64,000 nucleotides of DNA from Rosenbergiella metrosideri (GTDB lineage Bacteria; Pseudomonadota; Gammaproteobacteria; Enterobacterales; Enterobacteriaceae), in the NCBI RefSeq assembly GCF_022602565.1, contig NZ_JALBCV010000002.1, positions 321,835 to 385,834 on the forward strand, read 5' to 3'. Shown in pieces: positions 33,561 to 42,468 of this stretch. The stretch's first letter is position 1; each line of letters begins with the position of its first letter. The notes under the pieces are model-generated. The model was not told the DNA's origin, did not search any database, and saw only the letters and a program-made list of their open reading frames with translations. Position numbers and translations under genes: made by a program.

Positions 33561-33689
33561 TAATACCCTCATTGGCATTATTGTTAATTATTTTTATGTT
33601 CTAGAGATTAAAAGCCCATTGCGGGCCCGTATTGAATAGCATTTTTAGCGCTATTTACAACTGTATTGAAACGAAATAAAGATGGAAAT

Positions 33690-33726
33690 CACATTTATAG
33701 CCGTATCAAAAAGTAACATAATGTGA
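33690..33726 (-). promoter_or_regulatory. Possible OmpR-binding region upstream of ompF
   Basis: Read on the reverse strand, this A/T-rich stretch contains GTTACTTTTTGATAC followed by TATAAATGTGATTT, resembling the tandem OmpR boxes upstream of E. coli ompF. It lies about 130-165 bases before the ATG, consistent with a long leader. The assignment is by resemblance only. Confidence 0.35.
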
Positions 33727-33761
33727 CTTGGCACTTTTTGCAATGATCTCTGTCAACGGGC

Positions 33762-33787
33762 AAAAAAAAATCCGCCGAAGCGGATTT
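33762..33787 (-). terminator. asnS terminator
   Basis: On the reverse strand the stem AAATCCGC/GCGGATTT closes a TTCG tetraloop and runs into nine T. Very strong. Confidence 0.95.
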
Positions 33788-33805
33788 CTATAAGTGAGGC
33801 TTATG

Positions 33806-35206
33806 TTAGAAGTTTGCACTGCGTGGGGTACGCGGGAAAGCGATAACATCCCGTACATTCTGAACACCCGTAACGTAGGAGACAAGACGTTCAAAACCTA
33901 AGCCAAAGCCTGAGTGTGGCACGGTGCCGTAGCGACGGAGATCGCGGTACCACCAGTAATCCTCTTTATTCAGGCCCATTTCAGCTAGACGTTGGTCTAA
34001 CACATCTAAGCGTTCTTCACGTTCAGAACCACCGATAATCTCACCAATACCTGGAGCGAGAACATCCATCGCGGCAACTGTTTTGCCATCATCATTTAAG
34101 CGCATATAGAAGGCTTTAATGTCCTTCGGATAGTTTTTCACGACAACTGGGGCAGCAAAATGTTTTTCAGCTAAGTAGCGTTCGTGTTCCGAGGAGAGAT
34201 CGATTCCCCATTCGACTGGGTTTTCGAAGGTTTGGCCAGAGTTAAGCAGAATATCGATCGCATCGGTATAATCAATTTGAGCAAAATCGCTGCTAACAAA
34301 TTTTTCTAAACGGCTAATCGCTTCTTTATCTACGCGCTCTGCAAAGAAGGCAAGGTCGTCAGCGCGCTCGGTTAACACTGCGTTAAAGCAATATTTCAAC
34401 ATCGCTTCGGCTAATGCTGCGGCATCATCTAAGTGTGCAAACGCAACTTCGGGTTCAACCATCCAAAATTCGGCTAGGTGACGGCTAGTGTTGGAGTTTT
34501 CTGCACGGAACGTCGGGCCAAAGGTATAGATTTTGGATAATGCGCTAGCATATGTCTCACCGTTGAGCTGTCCCGATACGGTAAGGAATGCTTCTTTACC
34601 AAAGAAGTCTTGGCTATAGTCAACTTTACCTTGATCGTTGCGAGGCAGATTTTCCATATCGAGTGTTGAGACACGGAACAGTTCGCCAGCCCCTTCGGTA
34701 TCCGATGCCGTTATTAACGGCGTCGAGACCCAAAAATAGCCTTGCTCATTAAAGAAACGGTGAATGGCTTGAGCTAGAGTATTACGTACGCGTGCGACTG
34801 CACCAATTAAATTGGTGCGCGGACGTAAGTGGGCAACTTCACGAAGATATTCGATGCTGTGACGTTTAGCCGCCATTGGATAGCTATCAGGATCTTCGAC
34901 CCAACCCACAACCTTCACTGACGTCGCTTGAATTTCGAAAGATTGACCTTGGCCTGGAGACGCGACTACCTTGCCGGTGACTTCGACGGAGCAGCCAGTC
35001 GTCAGGTGCAAAACTTCATCTTGATAATTATTAAGCGAATTATTTACAACCGCCTGAACAGGATTAAAGCAGGAGCCATCGTAAATGGCGATAAAGGAAA
35101 TACCAGCTTTGGAATCTCTACGGGTACGCACCCAGCCACGCACTGTAACCTCTGACTCTACAGCTACATGACCGTCTAGCACGTCCACGACAGGCACTAT
35201 GCTCAT
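33806..35206 (-). CDS. asnS: Asparaginyl-tRNA synthetase
   Basis: A 466-residue class IIb aminoacyl-tRNA synthetase, the same length as in E. coli. The N-terminal OB-fold anticodon-binding domain is about residues 1-110 ([19 protein letters not shown]). The catalytic domain contains motif 2 around [20 protein letters not shown] and motif 3 in [21 protein letters not shown]. Start at 35206 ([12 protein letters not shown]) follows the family; nine extra in-frame codons upstream to 35233 are rejected. It lies between pncB and ompF, the conserved order. Own promoter candidates lie in the 100-base gap. Confidence 0.98.
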   Translation of the reverse strand: MSIVPVVDVLDGHVAVESEVTVRGWVRTRRDSKAGISFIAIYDGSCFNPVQAVVNNSLNNYQDEVLHLTTGCSVEVTGKVVASPGQGQSFEIQATSVKVVGWVEDPDSYPMAAKRHSIEYLREVAHLRPRTNLIGAVARVRNTLAQAIHRFFNEQGYFWVSTPLITASDTEGAGELFRVSTLDMENLPRNDQGKVDYSQDFFGKEAFLTVSGQLNGETYASALSKIYTFGPTFRAENSNTSRHLAEFWMVEPEVAFAHLDDAAALAEAMLKYCFNAVLTERADDLAFFAERVDKEAISRLEKFVSSDFAQIDYTDAIDILLNSGQTFENPVEWGIDLSSEHERYLAEKHFAAPVVVKNYPKDIKAFYMRLNDDGKTVAAMDVLAPGIGEIIGGSEREERLDVLDQRLAEMGLNKEDYWWYRDLRRYGTVPHSGFGLGFERLVSYVTGVQNVRDVIAFPRTPRSANF

Positions 35207-35246
35207 AATTATCTCTCTGTTAGATGGAATCACTATTGAATGAGGT

Positions 35247-35276
35247 AGGATATGTTACTCAGGCAGGGTAAGTAAA
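35247..35276 (-). promoter_or_regulatory. Candidate asnS promoter
   Basis: Reverse-strand TTTACT (35271-35276) and TATCCT (35247-35252) are separated by 18 bases; each matches 4/6 of the consensus. Weak evidence. Confidence 0.3.
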
Positions 35277-35292
35277 CAAGCAAAATAGATAG

Positions 35293-35327
35293 AAAAAAAA
35301 GGATTAGGCCAGATTATCTCTGGCCTA
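35293..35327 (-). terminator. pncB terminator
   Basis: On the reverse strand TAGGCCAGA/TCTGGCCTA (35319-35327 with 35305-35313) is followed by a run of eight T at 35293-35300. Confidence 0.88.
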
Positions 35328-35330
35328 GGG

Positions 35331-36536
35331 TTAGCCTGTACAATTTATCTTCGGTAAGTCGAACGCTTTTTCTAGCGCTTTGACAAAAGAAACGTCTTGG
35401 CAGATGGTTTTGCCAGGGCTATCCGATAATTTTGCCACGGGTTTGCCATCGCAACTGGTGAGCTTAATCACAATATTTAGTGGGCTTACACCAGGCAAAT
35501 CGCAAGTCAGGCGTGTACCAACACCGAAAATAATGTTAATGCGGGGATCGAAATGACGGTAGAGTTCAAGTGCCTTATCCAAGGTTAAACTGTCGGAGAA
35601 AACCAGAGTCTTCTCGCGAGGGTCAATCCCCAAAGAGAGGTAGTGCTTAATAATTTTCTCACCCCATGCAATGGGATCGCCCGAATCGTGACGAACTCCT
35701 TGATAGCGATTGGCAAAGTTAAAGCCGAAATCACGTAAAAACGCATCCGTGGCAATACAGTCAGTCAGCGCGATGCCGAGCATATCATTATACTCTTCCA
35801 ACCAGGCTTGCAGTGCGGCGCGTTGACTGTGTGCTAACTCTGAGCTGATCTGTTGGTGTGCTTGAAACCACTCGTGTGCTTGGGTACCAACAGGCGCTAA
35901 CTGGTGACGACGGGCAATATCGTAATTACTGGTGCCGACCAGCCAAGGAACTTCCCTAACCAGTTCCGCCACCACAGATTCTTGCACAGACTGAGAGAAA
36001 CGTCGCCTTGTGCCAAAGTCCATTAATTTGAAACGCGACATATCAAGGTCAGCTGAGTCAGCTTTGAACTTGGCTAATTTTGTATTAAGCAGCGCTAACG
36101 CATCGGCAGCGGTAACATTAGGGGAACGGTCACGATGCACAATTTCAGAGATCAAGGCCAGTAGTGGCACTTCCCAAAGAATAACTTCGATCCAAGGCCC
36201 TGTAATGGTCAGCACTAATTGACCCTGCTGATTACTCACTGCAACCTGTTGGGGATCAAAGCGAAAAGTCTTGAGCCAATTTAAGTAATCGATGGTGAAG
36301 AAGGGCAGGGAAGCTAAGTAACGATACTCTTCATCCGTTAAGGCAAGTTGCTGCATTAAATTAATTTGCGAGACAATTTCCTCAGCATAAACGCCGAGTA
36401 ACCCATCACCTCGACAGCGGAACTCAGCGGTGACGGATAAATGTCGATAGCGATGAAACACCGCTTGCTGCATATGCAATTTATAGGCATCTGTATCAAG
36501 CAGCGTGGTCAATATCGGAGAAGCATGTGGTTTCAT
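35331..36536 (-). CDS. pncB: Nicotinate phosphoribosyltransferase
   Basis: PncB condenses nicotinate with PRPP in the NAD salvage pathway, driven by ATP. The 401-residue protein has conserved [25 protein letters not shown], the NYDIARR region, [12 protein letters not shown] and SDSPGKT. The start at 36536 gives E. coli length (400); 23 further in-frame codons exist upstream to 36605 but run over the likely promoter. The Shine-Dalgarno is weak for all candidates. No NadR-type palindrome was seen upstream. Divergent from pepN as in E. coli. Confidence 0.96.
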   Translation of the reverse strand: MKPHASPILTTLLDTDAYKLHMQQAVFHRYRHLSVTAEFRCRGDGLLGVYAEEIVSQINLMQQLALTDEEYRYLASLPFFTIDYLNWLKTFRFDPQQVAVSNQQGQLVLTITGPWIEVILWEVPLLALISEIVHRDRSPNVTAADALALLNTKLAKFKADSADLDMSRFKLMDFGTRRRFSQSVQESVVAELVREVPWLVGTSNYDIARRHQLAPVGTQAHEWFQAHQQISSELAHSQRAALQAWLEEYNDMLGIALTDCIATDAFLRDFGFNFANRYQGVRHDSGDPIAWGEKIIKHYLSLGIDPREKTLVFSDSLTLDKALELYRHFDPRINIIFGVGTRLTCDLPGVSPLNIVIKLTSCDGKPVAKLSDSPGKTICQDVSFVKALEKAFDLPKINCTG

Positions 36537-36606
36537 AGTGCTTATCGGCATCCTTTGGACGTTATCACTCTGCAGACCGGCAGAAAAAGTCGTTATATCA
36601 GGCAAT

Positions 36607-36634
36607 AGTATAACCCGTCGCCCTAAAAAGTGAA
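36607..36634 (-). promoter_or_regulatory. Candidate pncB promoter
   Basis: Reverse-strand TTCACT (36629-36634) and TATACT (36607-36612) are 16 bases apart. Transcription would start near 36600, about 64 bases before the chosen start codon, which also argues against the longer upstream start. Confidence 0.45.
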
Positions 36635-36715
36635 TTGGATCACACCATAGATTATTCGCGAAATCGAGAATAAATTGTGCTAAATGTTAAAATTATGTTC
36701 TTAGAAGAGCACGAC

Positions 36716-36745
36716 TTGCTGTCAAGGACTGGAATCTGGTATAGA
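36716..36745 (+). promoter_or_regulatory. Candidate pepN promoter
   Basis: TTGCTG at 36716-36721 and TATAGA at 36740-36745 are separated by 18 bases, with TGG making an extended -10. It lies about 50 bases before the pepN ATG. Confidence 0.4.
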
Positions 36746-36793
36746 GAGCACCTAGACTTTGAGTTAACACTCTATTATTGACATGGACATGGC

Positions 36794-39409
36794 ATGACAC
36801 AGCAACCGCAAGTTAAATATCGCAAAGATTACACCGCGCCGGATTTTACCATTACCGATATCGATTTAACGTTTCACCTAGATGAAAAGACCACTAAGGT
36901 TGTCGCGGTAAGCCAAGTCAAACGTTGTGATGCGTCTGCAAAAGATTTGCTGCTACAGGGAGAAGGGTTAGTCCTCGTCAGTGTAAAAATTAATGGCGAC
37001 CTGTGGCAGGACCATGCTATCGAATCCGGTAACTTACGACTGCGTAACGTTCCCGAGCATTTTACGCTAGAGATTGAAAACGAGATCCATCCTGATCAAA
37101 ATAGTGCATTAGAAGGCCTTTATAAATCAGGTGAAGCACTCTGTACACAGTGCGAGGCCGAAGGCTTCCACCATATTACGTGGTATTTAGATCGCCCAGA
37201 TGTGTTGGCGCGTTTTAGCACCACGATTTACGCCGATAAACAACGTTATCCTTATTTACTCTCCAACGGTAACCGTATTGATGCGGGTGAGCTGGATAAT
37301 GGTCAGCATTGGATTACTTGGCAAGATCCCTTCCCAAAACCTTGTTACCTTTTCGCGCTAGTCGCAGGTGATTTCGATGTATTGCGCGATACTTTTACCA
37401 CAAAATCTGGTCGTGATGTTGCATTAGAAATCTTCGTCGACCAAGGTAATCTCGACCGTGCAGACTGGGCGATGACCTCGCTAAAACAGAGCATGAAGTG
37501 GGATGAGCAGCGTTTCAATTTAGAATACGACCTCGATATTTTTATGATCGTTGCCGTCGATTTCTTCAATATGGGCGCAATGGAGAACAAAGGTCTTAAT
37601 ATTTTCAACTCGAAATATGTTCTCGCGAAACCAGAAACCGCGACCGATAAGGATTACCTCGGAATCGAAGCGGTGATCGGTCATGAATATTTCCATAACT
37701 GGAGTGGAAACCGTGTCACCTGCCGCGATTGGTTCCAGCTCAGTCTAAAAGAAGGGCTTACGGTTTTCCGCGACCAGGAGTTTAGTTCTGATCTGGGGTC
37801 TCGCGCGGTTAACCGTATTGATAATGTTCGCGTGATGCGCGGCGCACAGTTTGCTGAGGATGCCAGCCCGATGGCGCACCCGATCCGTCCTGAGAAAGTG
37901 ATGGAGATGAACAATTTCTATACCTTGACGGTTTACGAGAAAGGGTCGGAAGTCATCCGTATGATCCATACTCTGCTAGGAGAAGAAAAATTCCAAGCCG
38001 GTATCGCGCTCTACTTCCAACGCCATGATGGCAGTGCTGCGACGTGCGAAGATTTTGTTAAGGCAATGGAAGATGCTTCTGGGATTGATTTGACACAGTT
38101 CCGTCAATGGTACCGTCAGTCAGGGACGCCAGTTCTGACCGTCGAAGACGATTACGATCCGAATAGCGAAACCTACACCTTAACTGTGACTCAAGAAACA
38201 CCAGCAACGGCGGACCAAGCCGAGAAAAAACCGCTGCATATTCCTTTAGCGATAGAGTTATATGATAACGAAGGGCAGGTCATTCCGCTGCAGTACAAGG
38301 GTGAAGCGATCAATCCCGTGCTAAACGTCACAGAAGCAACGCAAATTTTCGTTTTCGATAAGGTCTGGTTCCAACCCACGCCGGCGCTACTCTGCGAGTT
38401 TTCTGCCCCTGTAAAATTACATTATCAGTGGAGTGATGCGCAACTGACGTTCTTGATGCAACATGCGCGAAATGCCTTTACTCGCTGGGACGCGGCACAG
38501 AGCTTATTAGCTATCTATCTGAAATTAAACGTTTCACGTTTCGCTCAACAACAACCGTTGTCAGTTCCTCGCCATGTGGTTGATGCGTTCCGCGCAGTAC
38601 TGGTAGATGACTCTATCGATGCGGCCTTAAAAGCGCAGATCTTTACCTTGCCTTCTGAGAACGAGATCGCCGAGTGGTTTGAGATTATCCATCCTACCGC
38701 AATTGCGGCAGTGAGAGCTTCGCTGTTACAACTCTTAGCGACAGCGTTAGTGAAGGAGCTAAAGGTTGCTTACCAGGACAACTTATGCGCAGAGTATCGT
38801 GTTGAAGAGCAGGACATTGGTAAACGTGCCCTGAAAAATATTGCGCTCTCTTACCTCGTCTTTGCCGATGCCACATTGGGCGAGGAGTTAGCGGTCAAAC
38901 AATACCAATCGGCCAATAATATGACCGATGCATTAGCCGCGATAAGCAGTGCGGTTGCGGCGCAACTTCCTGCAGCAGAACAATTGCTGACGCAATGGGA
39001 CGAACGTTGGTATCAAGACGGCTTAGTGATGGATAAATGGTTTATATTACAAGCCACGCGCCCAGGAGACCATGTGGTTGAGAACGTCCGTCAGCTATTA
39101 ACGCATCGCTCGTTTACCATGAAAAACCCTAACCGCGTGCGTTCGTTAATTGGCGCTTTCTGTTCCGCAAACCCAGCGGCTTTCCATGCTGAGGACGGTT
39201 CAGGCTATCAATTCTTAGTGGAAATGCTGACGGATCTCAATCACCGTAACCCACAGATTGCGGCAAGAATGATTGAACCGTTAATCCGCTTGAAACGCTA
39301 CGATACAAACCGTCAGCAACTGATGCGAGTGGCCTTAGAGCAACTCTTGTCCTTGGATAATCTTTCTCGGGATCTTTACGAGAAGATCACCAAAGCATTA
39401 GCTGCTTAG
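36794..39409 (+). CDS. pepN: Aminopeptidase N
   Basis: An 871-residue cytosolic M1 zinc aminopeptidase, the major alanyl aminopeptidase in enteric cells. The exopeptidase signature GAMEN is present, and the zinc site HEYFHNW followed 18 residues later by the third ligand in KEGLTVFRDQEF. The N-terminal beta domain, catalytic thermolysin-like domain, small beta sandwich and large C-terminal helical domain are all represented. E. coli PepN has 870 residues. Start ATG at 36794 gives MTQQPQVKYRKDY. The E. coli ssu sulfonate genes and fimbrial genes that follow pepN are absent; pyrD is next. Confidence 0.98.
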   Translation: MTQQPQVKYRKDYTAPDFTITDIDLTFHLDEKTTKVVAVSQVKRCDASAKDLLLQGEGLVLVSVKINGDLWQDHAIESGNLRLRNVPEHFTLEIENEIHPDQNSALEGLYKSGEALCTQCEAEGFHHITWYLDRPDVLARFSTTIYADKQRYPYLLSNGNRIDAGELDNGQHWITWQDPFPKPCYLFALVAGDFDVLRDTFTTKSGRDVALEIFVDQGNLDRADWAMTSLKQSMKWDEQRFNLEYDLDIFMIVAVDFFNMGAMENKGLNIFNSKYVLAKPETATDKDYLGIEAVIGHEYFHNWSGNRVTCRDWFQLSLKEGLTVFRDQEFSSDLGSRAVNRIDNVRVMRGAQFAEDASPMAHPIRPEKVMEMNNFYTLTVYEKGSEVIRMIHTLLGEEKFQAGIALYFQRHDGSAATCEDFVKAMEDASGIDLTQFRQWYRQSGTPVLTVEDDYDPNSETYTLTVTQETPATADQAEKKPLHIPLAIELYDNEGQVIPLQYKGEAINPVLNVTEATQIFVFDKVWFQPTPALLCEFSAPVKLHYQWSDAQLTFLMQHARNAFTRWDAAQSLLAIYLKLNVSRFAQQQPLSVPRHVVDAFRAVLVDDSIDAALKAQIFTLPSENEIAEWFEIIHPTAIAAVRASLLQLLATALVKELKVAYQDNLCAEYRVEEQDIGKRALKNIALSYLVFADATLGEELAVKQYQSANNMTDALAAISSAVAAQLPAAEQLLTQWDERWYQDGLVMDKWFILQATRPGDHVVENVRQLLTHRSFTMKNPNRVRSLIGAFCSANPAAFHAEDGSGYQFLVEMLTDLNHRNPQIAARMIEPLIRLKRYDTNRQQLMRVALEQLLSLDNLSRDLYEKITKALAA

Positions 39410-39421
39410 TCACCTCCTATA

Positions 39422-39457
39422 AAGCTCTAGGTGCAAGGCCTAGAGCTTATTTCTTCT
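39422..39457 (+). terminator. pepN terminator
   Basis: A 10-bp perfect stem AAGCTCTAGG (39422-39431) pairs with CCTAGAGCTT (39439-39448), followed by the T-rich ATTTCTTCT. Confidence 0.82.
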
Positions 39458-39473
39458 CCCCATGCGAGTTAAA

Positions 39474-39557
39474 TTTACTTTCATCCCAAAAATGCTACCA
39501 TCCCCCCCTGACTGAAGTCCGTCGCTATCACTATTGTCAGCCTTTGGAGGGGAAATG
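39474..39557 (+). promoter_or_regulatory. pyrD promoter and C-tract/Shine-Dalgarno pyrimidine switch
   Basis: TTTACT (39474-39479) and TACCAT (39496-39501) are 16 bases apart. Immediately after the -10 is a run of seven C (39502-39508), too close to the -10 for the usual start distance at its left end but within range at its right end. The pyrD Shine-Dalgarno GGAGGGG (39546-39552) can pair with the C run. In E. coli and Salmonella, pyrC and pyrD are known to use CTP-dependent start-site choice so that C-initiated transcripts fold and hide the ribosome site. The arrangement here fits that mechanism. Confidence 0.6.
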
Positions 39558-40565
39558 TTGTATCCATTAATTCGTTCTGCGCTATTCCAGTTTGATGCCG
39601 AAAAAATCCATGAACAGACGATTCATGCGTTAAAAAAAGTTAGCGGAACGCCCTTTGAAGCGCTGATTACTCAACGCTTAGCCAATAAGCCGGTCGAATC
39701 GATGGGTATTACTTTCCCAAACCCAGTGGGGTTAGCCGCAGGGCTGGATAAAAATGGCGAATGTATTGATGCGTTCGCCGCAATGGGTTTTGGCTTTATT
39801 GAAATCGGTACGGTAACGCCTCGTGCTCAAGCTGGAAACGACAAACCTCGGTTATTTCGCCTAGAACAGGCGGAGGGGATTATCAACCGGATGGGATTCA
39901 ATAATCATGGTGTCGATCAACTGGTTGAAAACGTAAAGGCCTCTCGCTATCGAGGTATTTTGGGTATTAATATCGGGAAAAACAAAGATACACCGGTTGA
40001 ACAAGGTAGCGATGATTATTTATTCTGTATGGAAAAAGTCTACGCTCACGCCAGTTATATTACCGTCAATATCTCCTCGCCAAACACCCCCGGTTTACGA
40101 TCCTTACAATACGGTGAAGCACTGGATGAATTATTGGCGGCGATCAAAACTAAACAACATGATCTCCAACAGCGGCATTTAAAATATGTCCCCGTTGTTG
40201 TAAAGATCGCGCCGGATCTTTCTATTGAAGAATTAATTCAAGTTGCCGACAGCTTGGTCCGACATAATATTGATGGGGTCATTGCCACCAACACCACCTT
40301 GGATCGCTCTTTGGTTACCGGCTTACCTTATGCAAGTGAAGCGGGTGGATTGAGTGGGCGCCCAGTGCAATTAAAGTCGACCGAAATTATTAGACAACTG
40401 CATCATGAGCTGAAGGGTGCCTTACCTATAATAGGGGTGGGCGGCATTGATTCATTAATGGCGGCAAAGGAAAAATGTGCTGCGGGTGCGACATTATTAC
40501 AAGTTTATTCTGGTTTTATTTACCATGGGCCAAAATTAATAAAAAATATTGTGATGGGTATTTAA
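39555..40565 (+). CDS. pyrD: Dihydroorotate dehydrogenase (quinone), class 2
   Basis: PyrD oxidises dihydroorotate to orotate in pyrimidine synthesis, passing electrons to quinone at the inner membrane. The 336-residue protein equals E. coli in length and has the class 2 N-terminal helical membrane-contact extension ([20 protein letters not shown]). Conserved parts are [15 protein letters not shown], the FMN-binding region, [14 protein letters not shown] with the catalytic serine, and VGGIDS. Start ATG at 39555 directly follows GGAGGGG; the upstream in-frame codon at 39534 lies in the leader. Expression likely responds to CTP through the leader. Confidence 0.97.
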   Translation: MLYPLIRSALFQFDAEKIHEQTIHALKKVSGTPFEALITQRLANKPVESMGITFPNPVGLAAGLDKNGECIDAFAAMGFGFIEIGTVTPRAQAGNDKPRLFRLEQAEGIINRMGFNNHGVDQLVENVKASRYRGILGINIGKNKDTPVEQGSDDYLFCMEKVYAHASYITVNISSPNTPGLRSLQYGEALDELLAAIKTKQHDLQQRHLKYVPVVVKIAPDLSIEELIQVADSLVRHNIDGVIATNTTLDRSLVTGLPYASEAGGLSGRPVQLKSTEIIRQLHHELKGALPIIGVGGIDSLMAAKEKCAAGATLLQVYSGFIYHGPKLIKNIVMGI

Positions 40566-40699
40566 TCAATAATCGACTCGCACAGATAAAGTGGTTTATT
40601 TTTTGTGCGATGTCGTTTATATTTCATTCAGATCTGGTAATGAGTAATATTTTTTTAATAAATTTTTTATTAAAGCTTAAGACTATTTAGGGGTAATTT

Positions 40700-41245
40700 A
40701 TGAATTTAAAACCCGATGATTGCTGGCAGTGGCATTACGATTCGGAACAAGATTCCGTTATGTTAGATTTTAATGATGGGTCAAGCTTCACTTCTCAATT
40801 CTCATCTAAGATGCTCATTCCTGACGCTTTTTCCTCACATCCCTTCTGCGTAGAAGATGCAACACTTTTCGAACAATTTGCTGAAAGCTGCCATCAAACG
40901 GCGTTAGACGAGGCACAATCTCGACAACTGATTATTAATGGCTTAATTGCGTACCGATTCCTGAAACCGCAAATGCCAAAAAGTTGGCACTTCGTCTCAC
41001 GTCGACAAACCCTTCAGCCTGAAGTCGGTGAAATGGTTCTCACTGAGCTCACCAGCAACAATCAACAAGCGCTCCTAATGGTTGTGGAAACCAATCAACA
41101 AGCTTCCTTATGTGTGGTCGCCCAGCCTGAGTTATTATTAAACAGTGGTAAATCGCTCTATCTTGGTGACGCGATTAAGATTATGAATGACCGTCTAGCT
41201 GCTTGGCAGCCAGAACAGGCATTAGTGTTAGAAAAAGTCGGTTAA
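40700..41245 (+). CDS. zapC: Cell division protein ZapC
   Basis: A 181-residue cytoplasmic FtsZ-binding protein that bundles FtsZ protofilaments. Recognised by MNLKPDDCWQWHYDSEQD, KMLIPDAFSSHPFCVEDA, the block YRFLKPQMPKSWHFVS, and LGDAIKIMNDRL near the C-terminus, all matching E. coli ZapC (180 residues). The middle part is divergent. It lies after pyrD as in E. coli, with a 134-base A/T-rich gap in which I see no clear terminator. Its stop codon overlaps the end of the convergent ycbX by four bases. Confidence 0.93.
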   Translation: MNLKPDDCWQWHYDSEQDSVMLDFNDGSSFTSQFSSKMLIPDAFSSHPFCVEDATLFEQFAESCHQTALDEAQSRQLIINGLIAYRFLKPQMPKSWHFVSRRQTLQPEVGEMVLTELTSNNQQALLMVVETNQQASLCVVAQPELLLNSGKSLYLGDAIKIMNDRLAAWQPEQALVLEKVG

Positions 41246-42366
41246 TTAAGCTCAAGCTTTAACGGGCCTGCTTCAGGGACACAACAACAGCTTAATAAGG
41301 TTGAGTCGGACAGCGCGCGGCTATTTAACGCTTTAACTGATCCCGATAATTTGGTGAGCCGACAACTGCCACAACTGCCCATTCGGCATGAGTAGGGAAT
41401 AGAGTGTCCTTGTAGTTCTAACTGTTCCAGTAAAATCTGTTGGTTATTGCCCGTAAAGCGCTTCCCCGCAAACTCAATCTCTACCGCTTTTTCTGTTGGC
41501 GCAGCGCAGGGCGCGACGTAGGGCGTTTTTTCGACGACTTTCTCATTATATAAACGTGGTGGTTTAGTCTGTAGCACGGAAAAGTCATCACCGACTCGGA
41601 TTATCCCGCTATTACGGGCGATTAAATTAAGCCCAAAATCGATATCTCCACTGCCATCTGCGGCCTCACGAAACTGAATTAAGGTGCGCATGGGTTCACC
41701 CTGCGGGTGCTTACGGGCATTACGACTGTTAACCGTAGTCAGAATACAGCGGCTGCAGGGCTTGGCTACGTCAAAAATAACATCCCCAATCCGTATTACC
41801 GCCCAATGATCTTCTTGCCATGGCTCGGCCCCGGATACCACAAGGTTTGCTCTAAATTGTTCAATGGTGACCCCAGCGGGACAACGATTTTGCAGGTCGT
41901 GTAATGACCCTTCATTCACCAATAGGAAAGGGTAACCGTCAGCGAAAGAGAGGGGATGTTCAGGCCGTTTCTTGATCTTGCGTTGAGGAATTTCGCCAAT
42001 CCAGCGTAATTGTACTGGATGCGGAAAATAGTGACTGAGCCACTGATTGATCGCATCGGGCGCAATTTTTGCCGTAAAGTGATTTCCCCACACTTCGGTT
42101 GGATAATCGCGTTCTGAAAAATCGTCAAGTTTAATCCAAGCATGTTGCTGGTCGGGGGCTTGAAGGTAGAGGCCTTGTTGCGTCAAAGTGGGGGTGAACA
42201 GTAACATCTCAGGATACTTACGTGCCGTAATGAAGGTACCATCTTCTAATGTCACCATAAAATGACGGTCCCAAGTTAAGCCGGTTTCCTGCACTAACGC
42301 ATGGGAAAGTTGAGTCCCTTGCATCGACTTTATGGGGTAAGTAAACAGTTTGGCGAGGCTAATCAT
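41242..42366 (-). CDS. ycbX: YcbX, MOSC-domain protein with C-terminal 2Fe-2S ferredoxin domain
   Basis: A 374-residue protein with an N-terminal MOSC_N beta-barrel, a MOSC domain binding molybdenum cofactor (landmarks PCSRCILTTV with the cofactor cysteine region, and LIARNSGIIRVGD), and a C-terminal plant-type ferredoxin domain with PYSCRMGSCGSCR plus a later cysteine in LLSCCCVPE. E. coli YcbX, with CysJ, reduces N-hydroxylated base analogues such as 6-hydroxylaminopurine; that role is established for the family. E. coli length is 369. Divergent from rlmL, convergent with zapC. Confidence 0.95.
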   Translation of the reverse strand: MISLAKLFTYPIKSMQGTQLSHALVQETGLTWDRHFMVTLEDGTFITARKYPEMLLFTPTLTQQGLYLQAPDQQHAWIKLDDFSERDYPTEVWGNHFTAKIAPDAINQWLSHYFPHPVQLRWIGEIPQRKIKKRPEHPLSFADGYPFLLVNEGSLHDLQNRCPAGVTIEQFRANLVVSGAEPWQEDHWAVIRIGDVIFDVAKPCSRCILTTVNSRNARKHPQGEPMRTLIQFREAADGSGDIDFGLNLIARNSGIIRVGDDFSVLQTKPPRLYNEKVVEKTPYVAPCAAPTEKAVEIEFAGKRFTGNNQQILLEQLELQGHSIPYSCRMGSCGSCRLTKLSGSVKALNSRALSDSTLLSCCCVPEAGPLKLELN

Positions 42367-42407
42367 TAAAAGGCGTCTCTTTCATCGCTAACAATGACAG
42401 TAACTTT

Positions 42408-42435
42408 ATGACATAGCGTTGTGATTCGCTATACT
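42408..42435 (+). promoter_or_regulatory. Candidate rlmL-uup promoter
   Basis: ATGACA at 42408-42413 and TATACT at 42430-42435 (each 5/6 to consensus) are 16 bases apart, giving a start about 25 bases before the rlmL ATG. Confidence 0.55.
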
Positions 42436-42468
42436 AGTCACAAATTTACCGATTTAAAGAACATTATT

